Source: Elmis aenea (lineage: Eukaryota; Arthropoda; Insecta; Coleoptera; Elmidae). Taken from it: 64,000 bases of DNA. Of this stretch, positions 1-12,000 are shown piece after piece. The DNA lies in assembly GCA_947652605.1 (NCBI GenBank), contig OX393576.1:52304966-52368965 (forward strand), read 5' to 3'. The position numbers and the translations under genes are program-made. The notes under the pieces were generated by a model. It made no database searches, had not been told where the DNA came from, and saw only the letters and a list, made by a program, of their open reading frames with translations. Positions within the stretch are counted from its first letter, which is position 1. Every line of letters starts with the position of its first letter.

Positions 1-1127
1 CTGCCTTTTGATTTATAAACCAATTTATTGAGTAACGATTATAATACTTGCAATACTTAACGTATATTTAACGAATATTTTGCTTAAGCACTGTGTCAGA
101 TATAAATGGGTTCACCTTTTGTATGATGCAATTAAAAAATTTAAAAACTCATGAACTAGTACATGTAAAATGTAAAGTATCGTGAACATATATCGCCATA
201 TTTACCCTAATGTCTCCTATTTATACTCTGTTTAAAGTTTAAACGAGGCGTATTTGAAAACGTGCACTGCATTTTTTTTGATAATTTCTTTTACCGATTG
301 TAATACAACATTTAAAATATATTGCTTTAATAATTTAATTATTTACTTATATTAAGTAAAAATGAAAAATGTAACAATCAAAATTATAAAAGAGAAACGA
401 AAAATGTTCTAATTAAACAAACGTTTATTAGAAATTATTGGTTCAAATTTTGTGTACTATAAATTTTGAGAAGTTGAAAACTAAGAACCAGAACAGAGAA
501 AAGAAGAACAAAATCGGATCAGGAATTATTTGAAAAAACAGAAACAAATAGGAAAAAGCTTGTTTAAACCCATTATCAGTAGTACTTTTGCTGTTTTATT
601 TAAAAAGTTTGTTACAACTTTTAAGGGCTTGCCATAAGTAGTAATAGTTTCTATTAAACAGGCGTTGTGATAAATTAAGGTTACATCTTAAATTAATACA
701 AATATTTGTAATTTTCATTAAAAGTTACATCTCTTATTTAAGAAAAGGAATGGCTTCATACAGAAATTTTACACTGCATTTAAGATTATTGTCTATTAAA
801 AATGTGCTGACAAAAAGCAGGAAGAGTTAAAATACATCACTTAAATGAATCAAACATTTATCTTAAATATTTTTTTAAAAATAAGATCCTAATTTTCAAA
901 GTGACTATGTACCTACATAAATATTCATCTTTATTTTATGCTTGATTTATGAAAGTCATCGATTTCTTAATAGAAAACAGTTTACCTAAACAAATGATGC
1001 TTATGACCAAGAGACAAAAGTCTTAAGACTGGTTCAAGATTTATAGTAGGTAGAGATTTAAAAAAAAAGATAATTTTAATTAATTTTATCTTGATTATTT
1101 CTATCAATTCTTTTGTTGGTGCATATA
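1..1127. other. AT-rich DNA without a recognisable gene
   Basis: Low-complexity AT-rich sequence with no open frame of note, no RNA gene and no clear repeat boundary on either strand. It runs up to the first CAGGGTC terminus. Confidence 0.6.
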
Positions 1128-1365
1128 CAGGGTCGTCCAAATTCGATGAGATTACATGGGTATCTCGCTTAATATTTAAGATAAAGATACGGTTAAATTA
1201 CCAAAAATGTGCAGTTTTTTGAGACGGACAATTACCAAAATTATTCTATCATTTCAGGTTTTTGCATTATTAAAAAAAAAGTGTTTTTTGGCATATTTAT
1301 AATGTGTCATATCTCCGTTATAGTTGTAAATATTGAAAAATTTATTTAGATTATTTTTAGATACG
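1128..1365 (+). repeat. Half copy of a CAGGGTG-ended palindromic repeat
   Basis: It begins with TA-CAGGGTCGTCC and continues with sequence (ATGGGTATCTCGCTTAATAT and onward) that matches the left arm at 19538 and, inverted, the right arm ending at 20364. Both copies share the phrase around ATCTCCGTTAT. Only one arm is present. It ends abruptly at about 1365, where the 3' part of a mariner transposase relic begins, so either the mariner was truncated by this insertion or recombination joined them. Non-coding. Confidence 0.7.
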
Positions 1366-1724
1366 TTGAGGCTGTAAGGAGTGTGCTCGATAATTTCCCA
1401 GCCCATTCTGTTGACTTTGAACAGTTATCTCAGCAGTATGAGGACTGAGGAGTTGCATTCTCATGCAAAAGCTTTACACTTCGGATCAGCATTCCAACAC
1501 GTTTTCGACGAATAGCTGCCCGTAATTTTATTAAAGTTTCAGTGTAACGACCAGCATTAATTGTTTCTCCTTTATGATGAAATCAAGCAACAAGAGTTTC
1601 TTCTTGTCCCAAAACACTGTCGTCATAACTTTACGAGTAGATGTTGTTTTGATTAGTTTCGCAACAGGAGATTCTAGATGTTTCCATACCATGGAGTCTC
1701 TTTTCCTTTCTAGGGTATTGTGAT

Positions 1725-2365
1725 TAGGGGTTTCATTACCGGTAAACGGTTTTACCGGCTAATATGATTACCGAAATTACCGGTAAATTTTGACAACAAA
1801 TACTGGTAATTTCGGTAATTTGCAACCACCTTCTCGAGGTGAAACACACGAGTGGCGAGGCAGAAAGAGCCTCCTCTACTGCAGGGGTAATATGTACAAC
1901 AATTTGACAAGCTGAGTGACAAGACATTAGATACGATTTGTCTACTACGTGCACATTTTAATTTTCAGGAAGAACTGGATCTGAATATTTAAAAATGTGT
2001 TTTGCCGAGTCTGGTTTGTTATATTAAGAATTGATTATTGTTTAGTTGATGCATTAAACCGATTTCGTATTTGTTATTGTTAATTATTTGTTTCAAAGAA
2101 TGAATTACAATTTAATGTTATTGTTAATTTTGTTGGTTTATAAAGAAATATTGTACATTTTATCGTTTTACTGTAAATGTATTAAACTATTATCAAAACT
2201 TATTAGGTTGTGGCTAATAAATATTGCTTGCTTATAAGTAGAGATACCATCACACGAAATTTTCAATTAAAAACAATAAATAGTAATTTACCGTTTAACC
2301 GGTTTTTACTAAAAATATTTACCGTTTACTGGTAAAAGAAAATTTCGGTAATTTTGGATGCGCTA
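1725..2365. mobile_element. hAT-type miniature element with 8-bp duplication
   Basis: This 641-bp insertion splits the mariner relic. The ends read TAGGGGTTTC on the left and, reverse-complemented, TAGCGCATCC on the right, followed on both sides by ATTACCGG-like motifs. The flanks are an exact 8-bp direct repeat ATTGTGAT (1717-1724 and 2366-2373), diagnostic of hAT-type transposition. Subterminal regions are rich in ACCGGT/AACCGG. No transposase is recognisable inside, so it is a non-autonomous copy. The mariner reading continues on each side (TGMKHGFITI and HNTLERKRDS share the duplicated bases). Confidence 0.88.
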
Positions 2366-2999
2366 ATTGTGATGAATCCATGTTTCATTCCGGTGGCAAT
2401 TCTTTCTAGGAAGTCCGGTTTTTCTTGATAACGCAGTAGGTTTTTTAAGGACACACTCATTCCTTGTGCTTTGTGTTGTTTAGTCAGTTTTTATGGTACC
2501 CATCGGGCTGGCACTTTTCGGAAGCCTAGAGGGTCATGAACAATCCAATAAACAGAAGTTTTGTTATGCTAAGTGTGTCTGCAATGTCCTATAGTTTCAT
2601 TCGTCAATCGGTTAACAAGAGTTCTTTAACACGGTTCATTTTCAGCATTGCATGCAGTTTGTGGTTTTCCTCCGCGTTCTTCATCAAACAGTGGGTGATG
2701 TCCTTCCTTTTCTAAACTGACGACGCCACACGGACACTTGTTTATGCGAAATTACACTCTCACCGTACACTTCAAAAATTTCTCTGTGAATTTTTGTTGG
2801 ATTCTTTCGTTTTGCATTCAGATATCGAATAACTCCTCGCACCTACTCTGGACGGGTTTTCAATAAGAGGCATTTTAAAAACTGACTAACATAACCTTAA
2901 CACACAAAAGACAACAACAAACAACCACTGCCATCTAGATTACAAAGCATTAAATCTTGCAAAGATACATGATCAAGATCATAATTACATTTTTACTCG

Positions 3000-3263
3000 C
3001 AGTGGTTCTTAACGTTTTAGTAGTCGCGGCCCCCTAAATATCCAAAAAATATTTTCGCGGCTCCCTAGTTTGTAGTAACAAAAATATTACGATTTATTTA
3101 AGAAGATATCTCTCCGATGGTTCGATTAAACAAGGAGCAAAAAATATTTGTTTAAGATTTTAACATGTTAAAAAGTAAAAACGTGTTATAACTTGTTTCC
3201 GGTCTCCCTTAAAATCTTTCACGGCCCCCCAGGGGGCCGCAGTCTCCCGGTTAAGAATCGCTG
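3000..3263. mobile_element. Small hAT-like MITE (CAGTGGTTCTTAAC ends)
   Basis: The left end reads CAGTGGTTCTTAACG followed by GTCGCGGCCCCC. The right end, reverse-complemented, reads CAGCGATTCTTAACCGGGAG followed by GCGGCCCCC. Such CAG-G-TTCTTAAC termini are typical of hAT non-autonomous elements. The interior is AT-rich and non-coding. No clean 8-bp duplication is visible. It sits just inside the 5' terminal repeat of the mariner relic. Confidence 0.7.
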
Positions 3264-3298
3264 CTCCAGTGTACCTTACTTATGGAAGCGCCCTCGTA

Positions 3299-5164
3299 TG
3301 TATAATGTTTTAAAACTTAAAGTAACTTGGCTTTGTAGAAGGGAACTGTAAGCAATTGTTTTGTTTTAAGAACGCCCAAAAATTATTACTGATAACTAAG
3401 TGTGTCATGAACCAATAAAATGTTTGTTGCAGCTTAAAAACAATATTTTCAAATACATTGTTCTGCTTAAAAAACAATTGATAGGACATTTTAACAAAAG
3501 CCCTTAAAATTAACATTATCTTAACGTAAACACAGACAAAAAATGTTAATCAGTAGACACCTGCATCGTTCACTGCAACAATTAATTAGCGTACGATTTT
3601 ATGACATCCTTACAGTTACGCATTATTTTCGAATGTGGTACTTTATTTTTTATATGCACGCGGTGTAATTTTACACCTGTACAAGGCATCTGCAATGAAG
3701 TTATTTTAAATATTTTCTTTCCTTTGTTTGCTAATCGTTGGCGCAAATCAAATTTCCAATAACACTCAAACACTTAAGCAATAATTACTTATTTAATTAC
3801 GTCAATTAATGTCATTATCTCAATGTTAAAAACACTAAATATTAATTACAGTGTATTGCTTTATTTTATTGTTTAAGATCAGCATTGAAACACGCGGAAG
3901 CCATAATTATACTAATAATGTCAATAGGTACATTCCTCGATCACTAGATGCAATGCGGATGTTTGTGTACAATACATGATATGTGCAACCAAAGCAAATT
4001 GAAAGTACAAGGAAAAACGTATATACGATAGAAGTTTTACCTACCACCACAGAAATAACCATTCCGTCATATAACTTGCCAAAGATGAATTTTTAACCTT
4101 GAAATGCCAAAGATATACCAACTCTGGACTATAAATAGACTTTCATAAAAAAGAAACCGTCGGCTAGACAAACACTAATAATAGATGAGGATGGAATATG
4201 GTTTAGGGGTGAGTTAAAACAGAAGTAACTGTTATTTCCACAACAAACCATATCAGGGATTAAAAAACGTATTAGATTTGTTCACAGAAAAGTTCTATTT
4301 GCGCAAGAATCATTTGTACATTCATATCAAACTTTTTGATAAACGACGTTTTATGCTACATTTAACTTTATGAAATATAACAAAATTCCGTTTTATTCCT
4401 CTAGCTTAAAAGTAGGACAATAACTTTAGAAAGGGTTCATCACCACACCCAAGCAGTAAACAATGAGTTAGATTTTGCTTCAAATAAAGTTCTTTTTAAT
4501 ATGATAATATAAAAGATGTTGCTCCCGAAGGAAACGCACTTTTTCTAATATTACTATTAGATATTATATATCTGTGTACGTGCATCTAGCAGAAGCCAGG
4601 ACTTGGTCCTTGTTGTTTTATAATTATTGCTTCCTGACTAAACTACATTAGGTATGTTATTTATAAATTTACACAACCTCTATACAGAAACAATTAAGAA
4701 CCATTCCTAGCACCTACAATGGTAATTTTTAATTGTTTCTCTTTTTTGGAAATATTAAGTTTGCTTTTTCCATTTTTGCTGCTAAATTTTTTAAATTTAT
4801 TGTTGGTGTTAAATAGCAAAGTTGGGTTATAAAGCAGTTTAACATGAAATATAAATATTTTTTTTGTATATTAAAAAGTCTGCTTTAAATGAAGGAAAAC
4901 TTTTAAATGTTTCATTGTGATAAGGCCAAGATTAACATTTTATGAGCAAAATGCATCTAATTTTTGATCTAAAGTCAAAAAGTTTACAAGAAATATAATG
5001 CAACAAGATTATACTCGTAATGTAGGTAGTTCATATGTAAGCATATGTTCAAAATAACCGAATCACCGCGGAGATTCTCTTTCTCATATCTGAACTTTTT
5101 TCCATTTAACCAAGTCGGTAACTCCTTTTTGAGTTCGCTTTGAGCGTCAAAATATTTTTTGTTA
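3299..5164. other. AT-rich DNA, nothing recognised
   Basis: No repeat terminus, coding region or RNA gene is recognised. The short open frames here are compositionally unremarkable and match no family known to me. Confidence 0.55.
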
Positions 5165-5166
5165 TA

Positions 5167-5931
5167 CAGTAGTGTCCAGAAGTTTGGATACAGATGCACC
5201 ACTACAAGAAATTCAAATTTTGAAATTGTAAATGAAACGTCCTGTATAATTTTTCAATATTTCAATAACACAAAAATCGTTGGTTTACTTATTTTTCTTC
5301 ACAATGAAGATATTTAAAAAAATAAGTCCAAACCTTGCAGTATTAATTTACTAACTGGCGCATTGGGCGAAGAGGTCAAATTTCACCAGACCTTACTCCA
5401 TTAGATTTTTCCGTTAAGGATATTTAAAATCTAGGGTGAATGGTGAATGCTCATTTACTTGGCAGTTTAGGCAAAATGAGAAATAAAATAACCGAGCAAA
5501 TGTGAAGAATTAAACCAGATTTTATTTTTATAAAATGTTAACCGATGTTAACCTACTGGAAAAATATAAACAGTAGTCATTTCAAAAATTGTATTCATTC
5601 AATTTTTGTATTCATTTCAAGTGTATTTCTATAATTGTTATGTTAATTTTTGTACAAATTATTGTTTTGTTCTGTACTGTGTAAAAGTATTGGACTGTTG
5701 GTTATTTAATTTTATAATATCTCCATACTGAATGAAAATAAACATAACAAACTACACTTTTTTAAACTACCGATTAATTTTTTTTTTTAACAGTTAAAAA
5801 CGTATAGTGTATATCATTTAAAATTTCAAACTTTTGGTCTGGTTAAACCGTATCGAGCGATAATTATTTTATTTTGATGTCTTCATAGCATTCTAGATAT
5901 TTGACTGTATCCAGACTTTTGCCCAGCATTG
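5167..5931. mobile_element. Non-autonomous Tc1-like element
   Basis: The left terminus after TA is CAGTAGTGTCCAGAAGT followed by TTGGATAC. The right terminus, reverse-complemented, is CAATGCTGGGCAAAAGT followed by CTGGATAC. This resembles the usual Tc1 end (CAGTGCTGGCCAAAAGT...). The left flank is TA; the right flank has mutated to a CA/TG pair. The interior holds a separate CGTCCTG-TATA terminus (5239-5246) and a transposase C-terminal relic, so the unit is composite. Confidence 0.65.
5355..5445 (+). pseudogene. Relic of an IS630/Tc1-type transposase C-terminus
   Basis: In one plus-strand frame the sequence reads WRIGRRGQISPDLTPLDF and then degenerates. The SPDLTPLDF block carries the last catalytic aspartate of IS630/Tc1/mariner-type transposases. 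The preceding W-IGRRG matches the lineage whose N-terminus is a DUF4817 helix-turn-helix, which also has an N-terminal relic at 27977-28367 in this window. Only about 30 residues survive; a stop and lost W-G-Y residues follow. Assignment rests on this short motif. Confidence 0.45.
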
Positions 5932-7390
5932 TGCTTCATAACGTAAACTATTTCCACAAATGTGCGCAATTTAATTATTAAAAGCTGTAAATAAATTATA
6001 TGTTAAAGTTTCCACTTACTTTGGTTGATTTAAACAATTTTTATTATAACACGAGTCTAATATTGATGTATTAATATAACGCTTTTTTTAATGAAACCAC
6101 AACTTTGGAAACCGTAGCTAGCATTTTATTAAAACTCGTAAAAATTGCGTCATTAGTTATCATCCATCAACGAGTACAAAATAAATTACAAACTCGTGAC
6201 GAACCTTTAACTAATAAAACATTGTATTTGACCTCATATTGTATGTTACGGAAAAAAATGTATTATGATAATTCCGTACACATGCACATACAATACATAT
6301 TATTAATTCAAGGTTTTAAGGTTTTATATACAACTAAAGCAAGAGATTTAATTACATATCATTGTATTATATGCGATTTTATGCACTATTTTACTGAAGG
6401 CATTTATTTAGTTGGCGAGTAACATTGCTCAAGATTTATTGTTGTACAATAAGGTCGTTTATTGAAAAAGTCTACTTTTTTTCGCAAATAATTTAGACTG
6501 TTTTATGTGTAAAGTGTAAGTGTGGTAGGATCCATCATTAATTTTTGAATTGCCAGCTTGTAATACTTTTTGTCGATAAACTTATGAGAATTTTATTCAT
6601 ATCCTCAAAACTCGGGACGACTTCGTCACATACTAATGCACAAAAATATGTATACACTTTTTTGATATACCTAGCTATTTACATATTATCTTAAAATGCG
6701 ACTGTTAAGTTGTTGGTCAACGTGAGCCAGACAGTTCAAATCACTCAAAAATTATTACGTAAGACAGATATTAATAAAACGACACAACTTACAGTAGATT
6801 TCTAAATAAGATTGTGTTTTGTAATAATTGAATTACTTTAATTATATTATTAATTACAGGTAACAGATTTTATTGGTTGCTTTTAATATAAAAGCTTGTA
6901 GGCATTTGTTGTTGTAATAAAATCAACACTTTAATGAAGTGTTCTCCAACTACAAAAATAAGAAAACTATTTTTTACACGTAAGTTATCACATAATACAA
7001 CAAAGGACGCATAAAAATAATGAAAAATATACGCGATATTGTTTATGTAAGCATAGAAGGAATTTAAATTTTTGCTCGACTGTTCCCCATTTTACGGTAT
7101 ATGTTTAATTAATAAACATTACTCTCGTACGTAATAGCTGATTCTCTAGATGAGCAAACTAGAATAGTTTAAAGATGTTTATATCTGTTTTTAGTAGATT
7201 TTTTTATTCAATAATTTTTAACCGCACATTTATGTATTTACATTTAAAATATTTCGATGTTTATCGCTGCTAAAACTTCGATTTGCTGTCGTTTATTGAT
7301 GTCGCAGATTATTAAAGTCGCAAATTAACGTGCTTACTTATAGGTTAACAAATTGCAGTGTTTAAAAAAGTGTATTCAAATAATTAATTA
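5932..7390. other. AT-rich DNA, no recognisable gene
   Basis: A 105-codon open stretch at 6105-6422 starts at a non-ATG codon, has low complexity and no family resemblance, and I do not regard it as a gene. No repeat termini are visible. Confidence 0.5.
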
Positions 7391-7514
7391 GGAGAACGGT
7401 TCAGTGGCAAGCTAAGAAGTTGTTAGTCGAAGGAAGGATTATGAAATAATTTAGAAGCGGATGGCCGTAAGAAACGAGACAAGTGCGGACGTACACAGAA
7501 GGCAACCAAGATGC

Positions 7515-7910
7515 AACCAGGTGCAGGTAGCGCAGCTGAGCGACAGGTGGCATGGAACTGTGTAAGCGTCCGCACACTTCATTAGCAGCGCCATGTTGAT
7601 CGTTATAACTCGATTAAGCGTTTTATCCTTTCTGATCCCCATCCAAACACAAGACATCGAGGAGTTTAAGACGTTACTTCACTTTTTATCCAAAAATATT
7701 CGTACGACATTCAGAGATTTAAATAATGCATTCACGAGTTTAACATTTCGGATGAAGAAGAGAATGACAGAAGCCTTGCCCAGGAGCAGATAAGGTCGCG
7801 CCACCTTGAGCGTACTTGACAACGAGTAGCTGTTAAGTGTTAAATCTTGGGGAGAGTTGTGAGCAGGTGCGGGTCACCTGGGGCACCTCTATCAGGAGGG
7901 CCAGGTGATT
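7515..7910. promoter_or_regulatory. Homotypic CAGGTG/CACCTG E-box cluster
   Basis: Exact CAGGTG or CACCTG hexamers occur at 7518-7523, 7544-7549, 7864-7869, 7875-7880 and 7902-7907, with CAGCTG at 7533-7538. Two pairs are tightly spaced (within 31 and 17 bases). CAGGTG is bound by Snail/Scratch/ZEB-type zinc fingers and by Daughterless-containing bHLH dimers. The sites bracket the short frame at 7593, so the island may be a promoter or enhancer. No TATA box or initiator can be assigned. Confidence 0.4.
7593..7793 (+). CDS. Possible short secreted protein, unrecognised
   Basis: A 66-residue frame from ATG (context GCAGCGCCATG) to TAA. Residues 1-20 (MLIVITRLSVLSFLIPIQTQ) have the hydrophobic core and small-polar end of a signal peptide. 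The remainder (DIEEFKTLLHFLSKNIR and onward) is a charged, probably amphipathic helix rich in K, R and F, ending MTEALPRSR. It lies in an island clearly less AT-rich than its surroundings and free of repeats, flanked by CAGGTG E-boxes. I recognise no family. An overlapping antisense frame (7451-7657) looks less protein-like. It could be a small peptide gene, a first exon, or chance. Confidence 0.3.
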   Translation: MLIVITRLSVLSFLIPIQTQDIEEFKTLLHFLSKNIRTTFRDLNNAFTSLTFRMKKRMTEALPRSR

Positions 7911-8482
7911 TCCAAACGGCACGAGTCGAACATCTGCCACCCAGTTGTGCTCCGCGGACTACTTTTTGACATTATTGTCTGCCGGAACCGCCACTTTTTG
8001 TAGCAGTTGTTATTGATACGTTTTGTTTGTTTTAATTTCATATCCGCTAATTTTCGTGACGTGCTGCCATGCATATCAAGGTTCCAAACGCTGTTCGCAA
8101 AACTGCGCTCTAAATATTACGTTTTTATTGTAATAAATCGTTGACTCCTAATTTTAAACAGTTACTGTCCATCAAAATCAAGTGTTATTTATATACTTAG
8201 ACTATGGGGCTCAAAAACGTAATTTTGAATGCATGCAAACAACAAGTGTTACTCTACGAAAACATAAGAGTCTATTAAAAAAACATTTACTTGTTTGCAG
8301 AAAGAATCTTAATCTAAAAATAATCTAGACTAGTTTCGCTATTCTCCCAGCTTATCGATAGATCTTTTATCATTTCCTAATTTTTAACTATGGATTCTAC
8401 TGATGAAGAGGCGATTGTTACAAAACTAGCCTAGATATTCTTCAAATATAAAAAAGATGTTATTTGAGACCAAACCTACAAA

Positions 8483-9038
8483 CAGTGTGTCCCATAAATC
8501 ATTGCCAGCTCAAGTATCTATTTTATGTTTAAATATGCACGCAATAAACTTTTATATCTATTAAATAAGGACGAAAAAAGCAAAAATTATTTAAAAATCA
8601 ATTCGAAATTTTGATTTAAATTAAAAATATGTTATTCAACTCTTTTTAAACGCCATTAGTATGGTTTAAAAATAAAACTCTTTATTTTCGAGATATGTAT
8701 CAAAATCTTTAGGGTTTCAAGCAGCCATCAGCTCTAATGAGAGTTTTCAGCTAATGTTTTTCTGGAAATTCAAAGATTTTTTTAGATAAAGTGGCAACGT
8801 CGCAAAAAAATGATGAAAACAATTTTCTTGCTGATTTCGATATTGCAAAAATATACTGGGTGTTCAATTAAAAAAAAAACCTTTAGTGACGCCCCACTTT
8901 AATGAAACGCCCTGTATACATGAAACTAATTTTAAAACATGCACGTCTAGAAATATTGTAAGTTTCATTAAAAATTTTTTTTTAATAAGTTGACATTAAG
9001 GGCAATAATGGACTTCATTACTTTATTGGCGCACCCTG
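8483..9038. repeat. CAGGGTG-family inverted-repeat element
   Basis: The left end is CAGTGTGTCCCATAAATCATT. The right end, reverse-complemented, is CAGGGTGCGCCAATAAAGTAAT. The two share the CAG-GTGYCCCA-AAAT pattern. The interior is AT-rich and non-coding and contains a 59-bp unit with its own termini (8856-8914). No transposase. Confidence 0.55.
8856..8914. mobile_element. 59-bp minimal terminal-repeat element
   Basis: It reads CTGGGTGTTCAATTAAA at the left and, reverse-complemented, CAGGGCGTTTCATTAAAG at the right, with TA on both flanks and about 20 bases between. It appears to be two termini of the CAGGGTG family with almost nothing in between, inside the larger 8483-9038 repeat. Confidence 0.5.
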
Positions 9039-12000
9039 CATGTACGAGTATGTTCAAAATAAATCACTGAAATAACTAAAACAACTTCATACCTTATCTT
9101 TTATAAACTTTTACTTCAAAGTAAAAGAAATAGCTCTGGAAATTATGATTTTACCAAAGAAAGTATCGGACTTAATTTAATATGCTTTTTATCGGAAAAA
9201 ATTTATGTGAAAAAAAAGCGGATAAATTAACAACTGTCCTTAAAATTTAAAAAAAAAATATTTTTTTTATAAATCAGTGGGAAACATATGCTCTAATCGG
9301 GTACTTGTGAATTAACATAAATTAAGCATATCTTTGCTGGTTTTCTTTTATTTAGTTAGCACTTGTAATTTTGTAAACAACCTGGGGACAAAGTGTAAAT
9401 AGATTAATCATTAACGGTTGGGTTTCACTTGAGGAGTAGTGGTTGGGTACACCATTTTTTTAATTAGTAAAATAACTGGTTTTTATCTGCAATTGCTTTT
9501 TTAAAGTAAAGATAGATCCATCGCCATTTAAGTTAATTACGATGCACCCTAAAACTATCTAGTAAAAGATGTTCTGAACTCAACGCACAACTTTCTTCGT
9601 GTGTGAACTGTCGTTTCTAACTTAGTTGTTTTTAATGGAGGTGCATAATGAGTGGTTTTTAAGCCATGAAGGACTTCCTAAAAATTTTGTACCCCAGATC
9701 ATATTTATCTAGACTAGGTTTTGATTCAAAATCAGTTCGAATTCAAGTATCGACGCTGTTCCTAAGTTTTTCATTGGTAGAGTTCCGAATTTATCGAAAA
9801 AACAGTCCTATTGTAATAATAGATACTATTTATGATTTTTCTTGGACGAAATGCTAAATATCTTTAGTTAAAAAGAGTCCCAAATTGTCATTTGTCGACC
9901 TTCACAAAGTGGAAGCTTGAGGAAGTCGCTTGTCCCCAGGATATAGTTCTGACTTAGCTCCCTAGAGTAAAGTAAGCTCTTGACAGTAGATTGTAACAGA
10001 TTACACTGCACTGCGTGCCTAATGGTAGTTACGCCACTGGACGTAACTTAAAAATTTACCACATCCGTTGCCTTATTTTTTGTTAGAATTGTTAAAGGAA
10101 ATCAGATACTTGGAAATAAAAGTGAGAACTAATGTCCTCAATGTATGTTTATTTACATAAGACCTTGCTTTAAAAACAAAACAATTTGAGTAATTAGATT
10201 AAGATTGATGAGTTGGGTCACAACAAGTAGGTACATGAGTAGGGGAATCTCACAAGGCGTCAAACCCACCAAAAATGCAGACGTTTGTTTTGTTTCAATA
10301 AATAATATCCATAATTTACTAAATTCGCAATAAAAAGCTGTTAGCAATAAACGTTTTTGTTAATCCATAAATATTGTTATTAATAGCATCTAATTAGATC
10401 TGCTCTAATATGACTTGTTTGTCTTATTTACATGCCCTTTTTCATTACTCATTAATTAGCGAAATTATATATTAACTGATGAAATACCGCGACCTTTAAA
10501 TCACCGTACCTATGACAGTAAACATTTAAATTATATGCAAATATTGCCAACTAATAAATCAACGACTAACTCAGAAAATAGTTATTATTTTGTGTTAGTG
10601 CAGTAGCGACATTTGTTAATTAGTATAACATAATAATTATTTAAATTTGATAAGTGGCCCAAGAAAATTGATAACATATTATTAGAGCTAGACTACGAAA
10701 ACAAAACGCCTAGAGGATGTATTACATCATTGTGAGTATACTTCTGTTAATGCGGTGTCGTAATCACTGTTTTCAAGGTCATAACGCATTCCGATAAAGT
10801 TCACAGTTATCTCGCTAACATAGGTACCTACCGAATTATAAGTTCGAATTCATTTCTTTAAACACATCCAAGATTTGACTTTCATCTTTATCTAATAGAT
10901 ATGCCCATAGCCCATACTCGTGCTTTGTCCAAAGCATATTTTAAAACAAATAGCTCTCGTTTTCTATAGTATTATTGGTTTATTTTTTATATAACCTTTA
11001 CGTTTTACGAATACCACTTGTGATGGTGTTTTTTCCATTATAATTATACATCCAAAAATATTTTAATAGTTCAACACAAACCTAAGTAGGTAAATTTTTG
11101 AAATTGTGGAGACAGTTATGGTTTTATGATGTTAAAATTTTTATTAAACTATGAAATAGATTAAGTGTGGAAGCTGTAATTTTGCACAGTCCCATTAACC
11201 ACTATGCGTTGCTGTTCCACACTGAAGTCCTTCCGAGCACAGTCATTTGTTAATCCTTAGTCTTGAGTGGTTATGTAAGCCGTTACAGATATCTTTTATA
11301 CTACTTAACAAAATTTCAAAAACTTTGACTTCTTAGACTCATGAATAACAAGACTAATACAAAATTAAAAAATTATATAATTTTTGAGTACATATTTTAA
11401 AAATTTAGTTTTCTTAGATACTAACTACATGTTTCAAAAAAGAAATCTGAAAATTTTGAAGATTTAAATAAAATTATAATGCTCGGATTACAGATGAACA
11501 CAAACATTGCAAAAATCTATTGATTAATAAAAACATAGGCAAAATAACGAATGTTTCTGGGCCACCCTGTATAAGTATAGTATTTTAATTATTTTTATAG
11601 CAGCTCACAAATTAGTAAAATCGTATTTGAACCTGTTTAGTTTGGTCGGGTGTGTGTGAATGTATGAATTCCTCATGTGTAATCGTATAATATTTATCCG
11701 ACTAGACCCGGATCACTAGATTTTTTAATGATTAAGACGATAAGCGACACGTTCATAGTGAGAAGCTGACAAGCATATTTTATACAAACAAGATTAGATC
11801 CTACTACTTATTTACTAAACATTCTTCGTCGCGTGCATTTGAATGGTAATTAAGTTGAACTGGTATTAAATTAATAAATAATTCATACACACTTAAAAAA
11901 AACAACGGGAGCTGTTCTTCACGCATTAGGTAAACATACTATAAATGTTGCTGACGAAGCGATTACTTCTAATAATAGTTCATAAAGTTATTAAACCTCC

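Larger units (their letters stand above)
1366..3296 (-). pseudogene. Mariner-type transposase, decayed and interrupted
   Basis: On the minus strand the relic starts at a mariner-like terminal repeat (CGAGGGCGCTTCC, next to TA at 3297). The N-terminal helix-turn-helix part reads RGVIRYLNAKRKNPTKIHRE, then a W-RRQF-KGRTS segment, then K-PARWVP, EKPDFLERIATG and a stretch ending in KHGFIT where DETW is expected. After a foreign insertion it resumes with WKHLESPVAK, GRYTETLIKLR, LLHENATPQS and GWEIIEHTPYSLN. Family members catalyse cut-and-paste transposition at TA with a DD34D triad. Here the first catalytic D is replaced, the second-D motif reads LLHENA for LHDNA, and SPDLAP has become SLN before the copy is cut off. 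Stops and frameshifts are frequent. It is dead. The 5' leader also carries a hAT miniature element (3000-3263). Confidence 0.8.

Noticed and set aside
6105..6422. 105-codon frame as a host gene.
   Set aside because: No ATG at its start, low complexity, no domain, no compositional contrast with surrounding AT-rich DNA.
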